A stretch of DNA of 64,000 nucleotides from Myxococcales bacterium (GTDB lineage Bacteria; Myxococcota_A; Polyangia; Haliangiales; Haliangiaceae), in the NCBI GenBank assembly GCA_016706545.1, contig JADJJK010000036.1, positions 13,917 to 77,916 of the forward strand. Direction: 5' to 3'. The translations under genes and the position numbers were made by a program. The notes beneath the pieces are model-generated. The model was not told the DNA's origin and made no database searches. It worked only from the letters and a program-made list of their open reading frames with translations. Shown in pieces: positions 23,683 through 33,233 of this stretch. Positions within the stretch are counted from its first letter, which is position 1. Each line of letters opens with the position of its first letter.

Positions 23683-25289
23683 CAGAACCTGGCGGTGGCG
23701 CCGAGCATCAGCAGCAGGTAGTGAGAGCTGTACGTGCCGTGATTGACTGGGTTCTCGGCCTGCGAACGCGAGTCGAACAACGGGTTGATCGGATCTGCGC
23801 CGCTGCGATCCTCGGGCAGCGCGTCCCGGTTCTGGCCATCGCAGCCGCGGTCCAGCAGGGTCGGGTTGCAGGGCTCACCGACGGTCCGGGTGCCCTCGAG
23901 GATGGTCCCCACGCCCAGGTCTAGCTGCAGGCGCTCGGTGCGAAACGATGCCCCGGCCGCCAGCGTGGTGCGCGCGGCGCCGTCGAAGTCGATGCGCTCC
24001 CAGCCGCTCTTGGCCGCGGCGGTGTCGTAGGCCACGCCGCCGCGCACGATGAGCTCGCGCTGGCCCTGCGCCCCCAGCGGGATGTGATAGCTGCCGCCCA
24101 GCCGCGCCGCGAAGGTGTCCTGGAAGCCGTGGTGGATGATCCCGTCCTTGAGGCTGACCAGCCCGTTGAGCTTGGCGTCCACCACCACCAGAAAGGAGGA
24201 GGACCGCTCCCCGCTCCAGTTCTCCCAGCCAAGGTCCAGCTCCACGTCGGCGCGCTCGCGGCCATTGGCGTCGAAGAAGCGATAGCGACCGGCGATCGAC
24301 GCCGACATCGGCAGCGTGAGATCGGCGCAGGCCTTGAGCTTCTCGGCGGTGCCGCCGCGAGCGCAGCGGGCCTCGTCGTCCGGCGCCGCGGTGATCTCGG
24401 CGGGGATCCCGGCCAGGGTCAGGTACTGGCTGAGCTGCACCTCCGCGGTGCCCTCGCCCACCAGCGCCAGCTCGCCGGTGTACTGCGCCGCCAGCTCGAT
24501 CTCGCGGGTCGGTCGATAGGCCACGCCCAGGCCGCCGGAGGGGATGAAGTTGTCGCGAACATCGAGCGCGAACACCGCCTCGTTGCGGGTGGACTCTTCG
24601 TAGTTGGGCAGCCCCCAGAGGAACGTGCGCGCGGTGATGCGACCGACGCCGACGGAGAGACGCGCGCCGACGTCGAGCTTGGGGGAGATCCGGTACGACG
24701 CCCCCACCGAGGTCACGAAGAACTCCGCGCCCTGCTCGACGATATCGTAGCGAGTGGGCGGCGGTGGCTCCACGGGGTCATCGATGTGGTAGTCCGCGCC
24801 GACCGAGCGAAACGGGTAGCTCTGCGGCGTGTAGAGGCCGGCCGCCAGGGTGAGCCCTGGGATGCAGCTCCCAAGATCCGAGCTCACCGCGATCATCGGG
24901 ATGATCTGAAACGGCCCCACGCCGATCGGCGGCGACGAGTCGTCGTGCATCGTCGGGTGATCCGCGCCCTCCCACGCCACGTCCCGCGTCGAGATCTCGT
25001 CGTAGGTGCCGAAGCGATCGAACGAGAGATCGAAGTCGATGAGCGACGCGCCGACCATGACGTGGGTGCCGGGCAGATCGGCCAGCTTGGCGGGATTGAG
25101 CAACAACGCCTCCGGGTTGTCGACCGACGCGGTGGAGGCGCCGGCTCGCCCGGTGGACACCGCGCCGATGCCGGGCAGGTACAGCCCGCCAGCGAGGGCT
25201 CGCGGAGCAGAAGGCCCAACCACGCCGGCCAGCGCCCCCAGCACCACCAGCACACGCGGGCGCCTCACGACCGGGCAAATGGATCCCAT
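23682..25289 (-). CDS. OmpP1/FadL-family outer-membrane protein
   Basis: 535 residues with a signal peptide (VLVVLGALAGVVGPSAPRALAGG). GAVSTGRAGASTASVDNPEALLLNPA is the FadL/TodX hatch signature; the rest alternates barrel strands and ends with a final strand of the form LLLMLGATARF, with a C-terminal Phe as in barrels. The family imports long-chain fatty acids or hydrophobic compounds through the outer membrane. An ATG overlapping the mnmG stop (TGATG, shared A) shows coupling to mnmG; the substrate is not predictable. A codon upstream (TTG) offers a trivial extension. Confidence 0.88.
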   Translation of the reverse strand: MGSICPVVRRPRVLVVLGALAGVVGPSAPRALAGGLYLPGIGAVSTGRAGASTASVDNPEALLLNPAKLADLPGTHVMVGASLIDFDLSFDRFGTYDEISTRDVAWEGADHPTMHDDSSPPIGVGPFQIIPMIAVSSDLGSCIPGLTLAAGLYTPQSYPFRSVGADYHIDDPVEPPPPTRYDIVEQGAEFFVTSVGASYRISPKLDVGARLSVGVGRITARTFLWGLPNYEESTRNEAVFALDVRDNFIPSGGLGVAYRPTREIELAAQYTGELALVGEGTAEVQLSQYLTLAGIPAEITAAPDDEARCARGGTAEKLKACADLTLPMSASIAGRYRFFDANGRERADVELDLGWENWSGERSSSFLVVVDAKLNGLVSLKDGIIHHGFQDTFAARLGGSYHIPLGAQGQRELIVRGGVAYDTAAAKSGWERIDFDGAARTTLAAGASFRTERLQLDLGVGTILEGTRTVGEPCNPTLLDRGCDGQNRDALPEDRSGADPINPLFDSRSQAENPVNHGTYSSHYLLLMLGATARF

Positions 25290-27247
25290 CAACCGGAGGC
25301 TACCTCAGCCTTGCGGCGCTGCGATAGCCCTATATGGGTCATCAAGATCGCCACCGCAGCCGGCGTGATTCCGGAGATCCGCGAGGCCTGCCCGACGGAG
25401 CGCGGGCGGATCGCCTGCAGCTTCTCGACCACCTCGCGCGACAGGCCAGGGATGCTGGCGTAGTCCAGATCCTCGGGCACCGCCACCGACTCGGAGCGCA
25501 GCATGCGCGACGCCTCGGACTCCTGGCGCTTGAGGTAGCCCTCGTACTTGACCTCGATCTCGATGCGCTCGGCCACGCTGGCGCTCGGCGCGCCCTGCCC
25601 CTGCCCGGCGACCTGCGCCAGCGCTTCGATCTCGGCGGCGCCCAGCTCGGGCCGCCGTAGCAGCTCCGCCAGCGACATCCGCCGCGACTCGAGGGGCGCC
25701 GAGCCAAAGCGCGCCAGCGCCGCGTTGATCTCGGGCGTGCCGGTGACCGAGAGCGCCAGGACGCGCGCGCGCGCGGACGCCAGCTCGCGCTGCCAGCCCT
25801 CGAACGCTCGCCAGCGCTCGTCGTCGATGAGCCCGAGCCTTCGGCCGATGCCCATCAGGCGATCGGCGGTGTTGTCTTCGCGCAGGATGAGCCGGTACTC
25901 GGCGCGCGAGGTCATCATGCGGTACGGCTCCTTGGTGCCGCGGGTCACCAGGTCATCCACCAGCACGCCGCCGTAGGCCTCGTCGCGCCGCAGGATCAAG
26001 GGCTCGCGGTCGCCAGGTCCCAGGCCCTGCGCCAGCGCGGCGTTCACCCCCGCCAGGAGCCCCTGGATCGCCGCCTCCTCGTAGCCGCTGGTGCCGTTGA
26101 GCTGGCCGGCGTGATACAGGCCGGCCACGCGCCGGGTCTCGAGGGTCGGCAGGATCTCGCGCGGATCGATGAAGTCGTACTCCACCGCGTAGCCCGGGCG
26201 GGTCATCTCCGCGCGCTCGAGCCCCGGGATGGTGCGCAGGAACGCGAGCTGGACGTCGAACGGCAGCGAGGTGGAGATGCCGTTGGGGTAGACCTCGCCG
26301 GCGCCGCCGAGCCCGACCTCCACGCCCTCCGGCTCGAGGAAGATCTGATGGCGATCCTTGTCCGCGAACCGGACCACCTTGTCCTCGATGCTGGGGCAGT
26401 ACCGCGGGCCGGTGCCGGAGATCTCTCCGCGGTACAGCGGCGAGCGAGACAGGTTGGCGCGGATGACCTCGTGGGTCTTCTCGGTGGTGTAGGTGATCCA
26501 GCACGGCACCTGCGGCAACGGCGGCGGCGCGTAGCCGTCTGGCTGCCAGCGGAAGGTGGGCGCAGGCACATCTCCAGGCTGCAGCTCCAGCGCGGAGACG
26601 TCGAGCGTTCGCCGGTCGAGCCGGCACGGCGTGCCGGTCTTTAGCCGCGCCAGCGGAAACCCCAGGTGGGCCAGGCTCGCCGACAGCCCCAGCGCCGGCG
26701 CCTCGCCCGCGCGACCGCCGCTGGCCTTGGCTTCGCCGACGAAGATGGTGCCGCGCAGGAAGGTCCCGGTGGTCAAGATGACGGTACGACCGCGGTAGCG
26801 CACGCCCATGGTCGTCTCCACCCCGACCACGCGAGCCCGGGTACCTCCTTCATCGATGCCCAAGGACGCCACCTCCCCCTGCCGCAACGCCAAATTCGGG
26901 CATCGCTCGAGCTCGCTGCGCATCAGGTCGCGGTAGCGCCGCTTGTCTGCCTGGGCCCTCGTCGAGCGCACCGCTGGCCCCTTGGAGGCGTTGAGCCGGC
27001 GAAACTGGATGCCGGTGGCGTCGATGACGCGCGCCATCTCGCCGCCCAGCGCGTCGATCTCTTTGACCAGGTGGCCCTTGGCGACCCCGCCGATGGCGGG
27101 GTTGCATGACATGTGCGCGACCGTGTCGATCGATCCGGTGAGCACCAGCACCTTGGCGCCCATGCGCGCCGCGGCGAGCGCGGCCTCGCATCCGGCGTGG
27201 CCGGCGCCGACGACAATGACCTGGTATTCATCGGGGTATTCGAACAT
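25289..27247 (-). CDS. mnmG: tRNA uridine-5-carboxymethylaminomethyl modification enzyme
   Basis: 652 residues. The FAD-binding GAGHAGCEAALAAARMG opens the protein, followed by SCNPAIGGVAKGHLVKEIDALGG and, later, the family segments FVGEAKASGGRAGE and RAEYRLILREDNTADRL. With MnmE it installs the cmnm5 group on wobble U34 of tRNAs; MnmE is not in the window. The ATG giving MFEYPDEYQVIVVGAG is chosen because upstream codons are not conserved and lie in a purine-rich repeat; the ribosome-binding site (CCAGGGCC) is weak. Confidence 0.96.
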   Translation of the reverse strand: MFEYPDEYQVIVVGAGHAGCEAALAAARMGAKVLVLTGSIDTVAHMSCNPAIGGVAKGHLVKEIDALGGEMARVIDATGIQFRRLNASKGPAVRSTRAQADKRRYRDLMRSELERCPNLALRQGEVASLGIDEGGTRARVVGVETTMGVRYRGRTVILTTGTFLRGTIFVGEAKASGGRAGEAPALGLSASLAHLGFPLARLKTGTPCRLDRRTLDVSALELQPGDVPAPTFRWQPDGYAPPPLPQVPCWITYTTEKTHEVIRANLSRSPLYRGEISGTGPRYCPSIEDKVVRFADKDRHQIFLEPEGVEVGLGGAGEVYPNGISTSLPFDVQLAFLRTIPGLERAEMTRPGYAVEYDFIDPREILPTLETRRVAGLYHAGQLNGTSGYEEAAIQGLLAGVNAALAQGLGPGDREPLILRRDEAYGGVLVDDLVTRGTKEPYRMMTSRAEYRLILREDNTADRLMGIGRRLGLIDDERWRAFEGWQRELASARARVLALSVTGTPEINAALARFGSAPLESRRMSLAELLRRPELGAAEIEALAQVAGQGQGAPSASVAERIEIEVKYEGYLKRQESEASRMLRSESVAVPEDLDYASIPGLSREVVEKLQAIRPRSVGQASRISGITPAAVAILMTHIGLSQRRKAEVASG

Positions 27248-27420
27248 CGGTGGGCCCTGGCAAGACGAAACGAACAGAGAGGACAGAGAAGGACAGAGAA
27301 GGAGAGAGAGCAAGGAGAGAAGGAGCGCCGCGAACGATCACTAGCGGCGCGGAGCGAGACGAGCGAGACGAGCGAGATGAGCGAGAACGGCCGAGAATGA
27401 GCGAGAACGAGCCAGCTCGA
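27248..27420. repeat. purine-rich simple repeats 5' of mnmG
   Basis: Two blocks: copies of GGACAGAGAA running into GAGAGAG (27279-27310), and a 9-nt unit GAGCGAGAC repeated four times (27352-27387) followed by diverged GAGCGAGAA units. Located 3' of the lipoprotein gene and 5' of mnmG. No gene seen. Confidence 0.8.
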
Positions 27421-28251
27421 CTAGAACCCGCAGGTCGGATCGCCCGCGACCTTGTCGGGCACCCTGGCGGTGGGCTGCAGCGAGAACCGCAACGTGAGAT
27501 CGCCCGGGTGCTGATGATCCGGCGCGACCCGGCTGTCCCAGGACAGGCCAAGGACCTGCAACGAACCGCAGGGATCGTACAAGCGATGCTCGGCGGCCGC
27601 CCGCGCGGACTCCGCCCGCTGCGCGTCCAGCTCGTCGAAGCTGCAGGCTCCCGGCGCGCCACACGACCAGGCCAGCGTCCGGTACCAGGTGTCCGCGGCC
27701 TCGCCCAGCTCCGAGATGGAGAGCCCCGCCGAGATGCCATCCGGGTTCGACGCCCGCAGCTCCACGGGATAGGCGTCGCCGCCGCCCGACGGCACCGGCA
27801 CGTCGATGTAGAAGCAGGCCTCGGCGCGCTCGCGATCCTTGAGGAAGGTCCACGGCCCGACGCGCAGCCAGAGCTCGTGGCTGGAGCGCAAGCGGAGCTC
27901 CAGCCGGCGCACCGACGCCTCGGCCTTGGGCTCTGTCGCCTTCGCCGGCTCCGCGGGGGACAGCGCCAGGGCGTCCGCCGCCACCTCGTCTGCGTTCCGG
28001 ACACGCGCGCCGGGGCCGCTCACCCCGCCGGTGCCGGTCGCGCTCTCGTCGCGGCACGCGCACGGCTCGCCGCGCTCACACAGCTCGCCCACCAGCACCG
28101 CCTGGGTGCGGGCGCCCGGTGGCAGGCCGAAGATCTCGCCGCGCGCGCGCGCTCCGCCGGAGCAGGCCGCCAGCGCAGCGAGGCCAAGCAGCGCGCCGCC
28201 TGGCCTGGTGAGCCGGCGACAGGTCATGGGGGCTGGCATCCACCGAACCAA
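27421..28251 (-). CDS. lipoprotein of unknown function
   Basis: 276 residues. Signal ends at LAALAACSGG, a good lipobox. The mature part is enriched in Cys pairs near the N-terminus (CERGEPCACRD) and has no domain I recognise. The TTG at 28251 is preferred because AAGGAG lies 7 bases before it; ATGs at 28257, 28239 and 28227 are close alternatives. Expected in the periplasm or outer membrane. Confidence 0.7.
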   Translation of the reverse strand: MVRWMPAPMTCRRLTRPGGALLGLAALAACSGGARARGEIFGLPPGARTQAVLVGELCERGEPCACRDESATGTGGVSGPGARVRNADEVAADALALSPAEPAKATEPKAEASVRRLELRLRSSHELWLRVGPWTFLKDRERAEACFYIDVPVPSGGGDAYPVELRASNPDGISAGLSISELGEAADTWYRTLAWSCGAPGACSFDELDAQRAESARAAAEHRLYDPCGSLQVLGLSWDSRVAPDHQHPGDLTLRFSLQPTARVPDKVAGDPTCGF

Positions 28252-28335
28252 GGGCATGCTCCTTTATGCCGGAGGATGCGCCCGGGGACCACCCGCGCAG
28301 GCAACGCCTTGGCCCGCACCGCGGTCAAACTCGAG

Positions 28336-28364
28336 TTGACGCCCTTGCGCCCGCAGTGTATTCC
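28336..28364 (+). promoter_or_regulatory. candidate sigma-70 promoter of bamD
   Basis: TTGACG and TATTCC separated by 17 bases; the -10 ends 20 bases before the bamD ATG. Spacing is ideal and the -35 matches five of six consensus bases. Confidence 0.55.
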
Positions 28365-28384
28365 TCTCCGACGGCGAGCCAACC

Positions 28385-29263
28385 ATGATTTCATCAATGA
28401 TCTCGAACGGTAAGACTTACGGCTGGAGCGTGCTCGTGGCGCTGGCCCTGGTTGCATGCGGCGGCGCCGGTGCGGGCTCGGTCGAGTATTCGGTCTCGGC
28501 CCAGCGCAACTACGAAAAAGGACTCGACTCGCTCAAGGGCGAGGACTGGGTCGCCGCCTCGAAGTACTTCGCGTTCATCAAGAGCCGGTTTCCGTACTCC
28601 AAGTTCGCCACGCTCGCCGAGCTGCGGATGGCAGACGCGGAGTTTGGCGCGGACCAGTACCCGGAGGCGATCGACGCCTACCGCGTGTTCATCCGCCTGC
28701 ACCCGACGCACGAGATGGTGGTCAACGGCTACGCCAGCTTTCGTATCGGCGAGGCGTACTACAAGCAGCTCTCCGGCGAGTCCTGGATCTTGCCGCCGGC
28801 CGCCGAGGGCGACCAGTCCTCCAACGAGGACGCCGCCGCCGAGCTGGTGAGCTACGTCGAGAAGTACCCGCAGTCTCCCTACCGGCAGAAGGCGCAGGAG
28901 ATCCTGAAGAAGGTGAGCAAGAAGCTGGCTGACCACGAGTGGTACGTGGCCCAGTACTACTGGAAGCGCGACAAGCCCATGGGGACCGTGTTGCGCCTGC
29001 GCAAGCTGCTCGATCGCTATCGAGGCGTTGGCTACGACGAGGAGGCGCTGTGGCTCCTGGGCCGTGCCTATCAGTCGGTGTCCATGACCGAGCGCGCGCG
29101 CGCCACGTGGCAGGAGCTCTTGCAGAAGCACCCGCAGCACCTGCGCGCCGCGGCGGCCCGCGACGCGATGGCCGCGCTGCCCAAGGGCGCGGCCCCCGCT
29201 GCGCCGGCCGGGCCAACCGGCCTGGACAAGCCCGCGAGCCCCGCGCCCACGCCCACGCCGTGA
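28385..29263 (+). CDS. bamD: outer-membrane assembly factor BamD-like lipoprotein
   Basis: 292 residues with a lipobox (VALALVACGG). The body is TPR-type: YEKGLDSLKGEDWVAASKYF, FIKSRFPYSKFATLAELRMAD and AIDAYRVFIRLHPTHEMV are the family's first repeats, then YVEKYPQSPYRQKAQEIL and later AYQSVSMTERARATWQELL. BamD helps BamA insert barrel proteins in the outer membrane. The C-terminal 30 residues are a Pro/Ala tail. Two start Met codons lie four residues apart. Confidence 0.9.
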   Translation: MISSMISNGKTYGWSVLVALALVACGGAGAGSVEYSVSAQRNYEKGLDSLKGEDWVAASKYFAFIKSRFPYSKFATLAELRMADAEFGADQYPEAIDAYRVFIRLHPTHEMVVNGYASFRIGEAYYKQLSGESWILPPAAEGDQSSNEDAAAELVSYVEKYPQSPYRQKAQEILKKVSKKLADHEWYVAQYYWKRDKPMGTVLRLRKLLDRYRGVGYDEEALWLLGRAYQSVSMTERARATWQELLQKHPQHLRAAAARDAMAALPKGAAPAAPAGPTGLDKPASPAPTPTP

Positions 29264-29302
29264 AGCGCGCTCGCCGAGGCCAAGCCGCGTGCGCGAGCTC
29301 GC

Positions 29303-30679
29303 GTGAGCGAGCGTGAGCGCACCTGGCGCGCCGCGCGTGAGCTAGCGCGCGCGCTCGCTCAGCAGGTGGCCGCCCGGCGAGCAGAGGCGCTGTGGCTGCG
29401 CGACTATCCAGCCGCCGAGCCAGGCGACGTGGGCCGGGTGGTGGTGGGCGTGGCCCGCGACGGCCTGCATCGGAGCGTGGCGGTGGTCAACGACCTCGGC
29501 GCGCTCTGCACGATCACCCTCGAGCTGCGCCGTCAGGGCGGCTCCACGTGGCGCTCGTTTCGCGGCGATCAGGCGGGGTGCGAGCGCGCCGCGACCGAGA
29601 TCGCGCAAGAGCTCTCGCCGGTGGTCAGCGACGACGACGATGTTGGCAGCGTAAGCGACGGCAGCGACGGCAGCGACGGCAGCGACGGCAGCGACGGCAG
29701 CGACGACGGCGACGACGGCGACGGCAGCGACGTCGCCGCGCCAGCGCCGGGCCTGCTCGATGCTGGCTACGCCATGCTCGATGGCCTGGACCAACACCTG
29801 GCGGTGCCGGGCGGGCGCTGGCAGCTCACGCTGTGGGGGCAAGCGCCGCCGGCGAGCGGGGCCTCGATCTCGCTGGTCGGCGGACCGCATGCCTGGGAGC
29901 ACCTGGTGCAGGTGACCGCTGACCACGCTGGCGTGAGCGTGCGCGTGCCCGGTGCCAGCATGGGCACAGCTGATCTGGTCCAGCGCGCCGAGACGGTGAC
30001 GGCGCTGGCGGACGCGCTGCCTGGGCTGCTCTCGGGCGTCCGCGCGGCGGTGGATGGCCGCGCGATGTTCCGCGCGCGAGGGCTCACGGCGCTCGGCCTG
30101 GCCCAGCACCTCTGCGCCGCGCTGCGCGAGCACGACGAGCTCACCAACGTGTTCGCGCAGGGTGGGCTCGACGACGGCTTTCCACGCCGCTGGCCCAAAG
30201 CGGAGGTGGTGCAGCGCCAAAGCGCGGGGAGCGTCCCGCTGGTGGCGCTGGAGGAGCGCCCAGCCTCGGCGTCGACCGACGCGAGCGGACCAACCTCCGC
30301 GCAGGGGCTAGCTCCATGCGTGGTCATCTCCATCGACGGACACGAGGTGAAGGTCTGCCCCGCCCAGGCCCCCGAACGCGCCCACCCGCTCGACGAGCTG
30401 ATGCCGGACCTCCTGGCCCGCGCACGACGCCGCGCCGCGCGCCTGACACCGCTGCACCTGGAGGTAGACCAGCGCTACGAGGTGCTCGCGCCGTTCGGTG
30501 GCTGTCAGCCCGGCCAGGCGTTGCGGTTTCTGGGGCGCCACGCCGACCTGCGCGGCGACCTTCTGGAGTATCGCTTCGCCACGCTCGACGGCGACGGCGC
30601 CCAGCTCACGCTGGTCGACGGCCCCGACCGCCACGTGCTCGATGAGCTACATCGCTACCTCGCGCGCGCTGGACGATAG
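29303..30679 (+). CDS. unrecognised acidic protein with GSD repeats
   Basis: 458 residues from a GTG. No signal peptide. A linker at about 112-147 is a run of Ser-Asp-Gly triplets encoded by an AGCGACGGC-type repeat. The C-terminal 80 residues (QRYEVLAPFGGCQPGQALRF) end in a compact beta-rich region. I recognise no family. Codon use is like its neighbours, so it looks native. Start and function uncertain, though the long frame with a coherent globular C-terminus supports a real gene. Confidence 0.6.
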   Translation: MSERERTWRAARELARALAQQVAARRAEALWLRDYPAAEPGDVGRVVVGVARDGLHRSVAVVNDLGALCTITLELRRQGGSTWRSFRGDQAGCERAATEIAQELSPVVSDDDDVGSVSDGSDGSDGSDGSDGSDDGDDGDGSDVAAPAPGLLDAGYAMLDGLDQHLAVPGGRWQLTLWGQAPPASGASISLVGGPHAWEHLVQVTADHAGVSVRVPGASMGTADLVQRAETVTALADALPGLLSGVRAAVDGRAMFRARGLTALGLAQHLCAALREHDELTNVFAQGGLDDGFPRRWPKAEVVQRQSAGSVPLVALEERPASASTDASGPTSAQGLAPCVVISIDGHEVKVCPAQAPERAHPLDELMPDLLARARRRAARLTPLHLEVDQRYEVLAPFGGCQPGQALRFLGRHADLRGDLLEYRFATLDGDGAQLTLVDGPDRHVLDELHRYLARAGR

Positions 30680-30717
30680 CCAGAGCTAGCAGCGAGCTGG
30701 CAAAGGGCTCGTGCGCC

Positions 30718-32535
30718 TCATGGCCCGCGATCGCGAGGTGGCGGATGCATCGACGGACGCGGCGATGGGCGCTGTGACGGGTGCTGCAGGTGGTCGGGCA
30801 AGGGGCGGCCAACGGAGAGGGGATCTACGCCGGTAGCCTCCATCTCGGCGAGGACCCAGCGCTCGATGGCGCTGTGGCGGTCGAGGTCGTCCCAGAGGCC
30901 GCGCAGGGGGAGTCCGTCGGGATCGAGCGGGGGATCGGCGAGAGATGGGAGTGACGAGAGTGGTGAGGGTGGCGAGCGTGGTGCTGGTGTGCGGGGGAAC
31001 GCGGGCGGTGGGGAGGCTGGTGGTGCGGCGGTGGGGGCGGCGGTAGCTGCTGCAGCGGCGGCGCGGCGCTGGATGCGCGTGATGGTGGCGGCGGCGTCCC
31101 AGCTATCGACGCGCTCGCCCCGCCAGCGGCATTGGCCGGTGGATGCAGTCAGTGGCAGCGCTGCGTTGGCGGCATGGATCGCGGGCCAGCCGAGCAGCGG
31201 CGGCGCCGGGCGCGGCGGCAGCGGGACGACGGCGCGGCCCTGCGGATCTTCGAAGGCGAGCGCGCCGGTGGCGGACTGTGTGATGCGATAGCCGCGCTCG
31301 TGGACATAGGCGTGGTGGAGCGAGCAGAGCAGCGCGAGATTGTCGAGATTGGTCTCGCCGCCGTCGGCCCAGTGCTGCAGGTGGTGGCCCTCGAGGAACA
31401 GGCGGTGATCGCAGCCGGGGAAGCGGCAGGTGCGATCGCGTAGCAAGAGAGCGCGCTTGAGGGCGGCGGGGATGGTGCGGGTCTTCCGGCCGATGGAGAG
31501 CGGGGTCGCGTCGGTGGTGGTAGCTGCGGCGACGCTGGCGACGACGAGGCCGCAATCGCAGGCCAGGCGGCGGGTGGCCTGCGGAGAGAGCGCCAGGTCG
31601 GTCTCGACGGTGAGGGCGACTGGCAGCGAGGCGCCGCGGTCGGTGAAAGAGACGGGGGCGATGGCTACATCGGTGGTCGAGGAGATGTCGGCGGTCGCGG
31701 GGTCGGCGGTGCTGGTGGCTGAATCGGTAGTCGCGGCGGTTTGCTGCAGCAGCGCCACGGGCACGGTGACGATCAGCTCGACGGGAGCGCGCTCGGCGCG
31801 AGTACCTCGTGCGTAGTCGTGGACCAGGGCCATCAGGCCATCGGCGCGGTTGTAGGGACGGCGCGCGGTGATAGTGCGGCTCTTCGTTCCCGCAGAGACC
31901 GCTGACGTTTCCGCGGAAGCCGCCGACGTTTCCGCGGAAGTGCCAGCCGCTCGCGCGGCAGGTGCGGACGCTTTCGCGGAAACGTCAGCAACCTCCGCGG
32001 AGGCGCCCGCCGGCGCTCGAGTGCAGTCCACCGCGGCCTGCTGCAGGACTTGAAGCAGCAGCGCGGCCTCGTCGGGGCGCAGGCAAGCCTTGACGCACAC
32101 CATGCCTGAGGCCGTCGTGGTGTGGGCCACGTAGCGCTCGCTGTCGTGTGGGCGCACGGCTCGGCTGGCGGAGTCTGCGCCGAGCACACCGACCTTGCGG
32201 CACACCGTCTCGAGCTGGCTTGCGGTGCAGTGCTGGGCGTAGCCAAGGAGCACCGCTTCGGTGGCGGCGGTGGCCACGCGCGTGATGGCGCGAGTCTTGG
32301 AATACGAGATCTTCCCGGCGGACAATGCCTCTGATACTCGCGGCAAGGTGTGCAGCGCCCTGGCCAGGGGCGGGGCGGCGCGGGGCCCGCCCCCGGGGCG
32401 GGGGCGCAGCCGGCGGGGCCGCCGCCGGCCCGCGGCCACGCGCGCAGGCGAGCGCGGGGGCGGGGGGCGGCGGGGGCACGCGGGCCGCGCGTGGGCTCGG
32501 CGGGGGCCCCCCCGGGGGGGCCGCCCGCGCCCCAC
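30718..32535 (-). CDS. DUF222/HNH endonuclease-domain protein with damaged 5' end
   Basis: The C-terminal part is clear: an HNH nuclease domain (RDRTCRFPGCDHRLFLEGHH, then HWADGGETNLDNLALLC and HHAYVHERG), preceded by PRVSEALSAGKISYSKTRAI, which is the second half of DUF222. The linker (about 31870-32005) is an Ala/Ser/Glu repeat. The expected first 110 or so residues of DUF222 are absent: the frame enters a block (about 32362-32562) that is almost wholly G and C and unlike the family. So it is either a truncated gene or an assembly artefact. The true start cannot be given; 32535 is only the furthest in-frame start. The HNH residues are intact, but a functional protein is doubtful. Such 13E12-type genes are often multi-copy. 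Confidence 0.65.
   Translation of the reverse strand: MGRGRPPRGGPRRAHARPACPRRPPPPRSPARVAAGRRRPRRLRPRPGGGPRAAPPLARALHTLPRVSEALSAGKISYSKTRAITRVATAATEAVLLGYAQHCTASQLETVCRKVGVLGADSASRAVRPHDSERYVAHTTTASGMVCVKACLRPDEAALLLQVLQQAAVDCTRAPAGASAEVADVSAKASAPAARAAGTSAETSAASAETSAVSAGTKSRTITARRPYNRADGLMALVHDYARGTRAERAPVELIVTVPVALLQQTAATTDSATSTADPATADISSTTDVAIAPVSFTDRGASLPVALTVETDLALSPQATRRLACDCGLVVASVAAATTTDATPLSIGRKTRTIPAALKRALLLRDRTCRFPGCDHRLFLEGHHLQHWADGGETNLDNLALLCSLHHAYVHERGYRITQSATGALAFEDPQGRAVVPLPPRPAPPLLGWPAIHAANAALPLTASTGQCRWRGERVDSWDAAATITRIQRRAAAAAATAAPTAAPPASPPPAFPRTPAPRSPPSPLSSLPSLADPPLDPDGLPLRGLWDDLDRHSAIERWVLAEMEATGVDPLSVGRPLPDHLQHPSQRPSPRPSMHPPPRDRGP
31901..31989. repeat. 15-bp inverted repeat and TTCCGCGGAA copies in the HNH gene
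   Basis: GCTGACGTTTCCGCG (31901-31915) is exactly inverted at 31975-31989 (CGCGGAAACGTCAGC). Between them the palindrome TTCCGCGGAA occurs at 31909-31918 and 31930-31939. CGCGGAAACG occurs again outside the gene at 32769-32778. Confidence 0.8.
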
Positions 32536-32562
32536 CCCGCCCCCGGGCCGCCCCCGCGAGGG
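32362..32562. other. GC-only block (about 95% G+C)
   Basis: About 200 bases with only around nine A/T, made of runs such as CCCCCGGGGG and GGGGGGCCGCC, replacing the expected 5' half of the DUF222 domain. No coherent protein is encoded in any frame. It may be a low-quality consensus patch or an extreme low-complexity insertion. Confidence 0.7.
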
Positions 32563-33098
32563 ATGCAGTAGAGAGGTAGCGCGCGTGCGGGCCTGTGGTG
32601 GAGAGAATGCGGCGGGCTGGCGGCACAGGGGCGCTCTGGCGCCGGAGGTGTCAAGAGTAATATCTATATTTTAGGTGGATATCTGATAGCATATCTTATG
32701 TTGGTGAGTGTGTCCGGACGGCGGACGAGAGCGAGCCGGGACCTGAGATCGAGATCGCGGAAACCTCCGCGGAAACGTTGGTGTGATCCAGGTCGCAGCG
32801 CGTTTCTGCGGAGGCCACGGGGCTATGGACGGTGGCGGGCTATGGACAACCGCGCCCGGCGTGCCCGGGCAAGTGGGGATGCGCGTACGCGGCGCGGTTG
32901 ACCACAGCCCTTGGAGAGGCGCAGGAGGGCCAGGTGCAGCAGGCGTGCCTGGGAGGGACGGCGCGCCTCTCCACACCGCCGCACAGCCCCTGCTGTTTTC
33001 AGAACCCTGATTTTTTTGGTTTGTACCAGAACCCAGAACCCGGAACGGATCGCTAGTTGAGCGACAAGGGTGAACGCATGAGCGGTGGTTGGATCCAG

Positions 33099-33188
33099 CA
33101 CGGTGGCTCGGGCCTGGCACGGTGGCTCGGGTCACGCACGGTGGCTCGGGCCTGGCACGGTGGCTCGGGCCTGGCACGGTGGGTCAGG
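33099..33188. repeat. 19-nt tandem repeat, about 4.7 copies
   Basis: CACGGTGGCTCGGGCCTGG repeated with the second copy altered (GTCACG ending) and the last one partial. Head-to-tail, no spacers. Confidence 0.85.
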
Positions 33189-33233
33189 CTCGTCGTCGGC
33201 GGTCTGCGTGCATGACGTGTAGGATCAGAGAGC

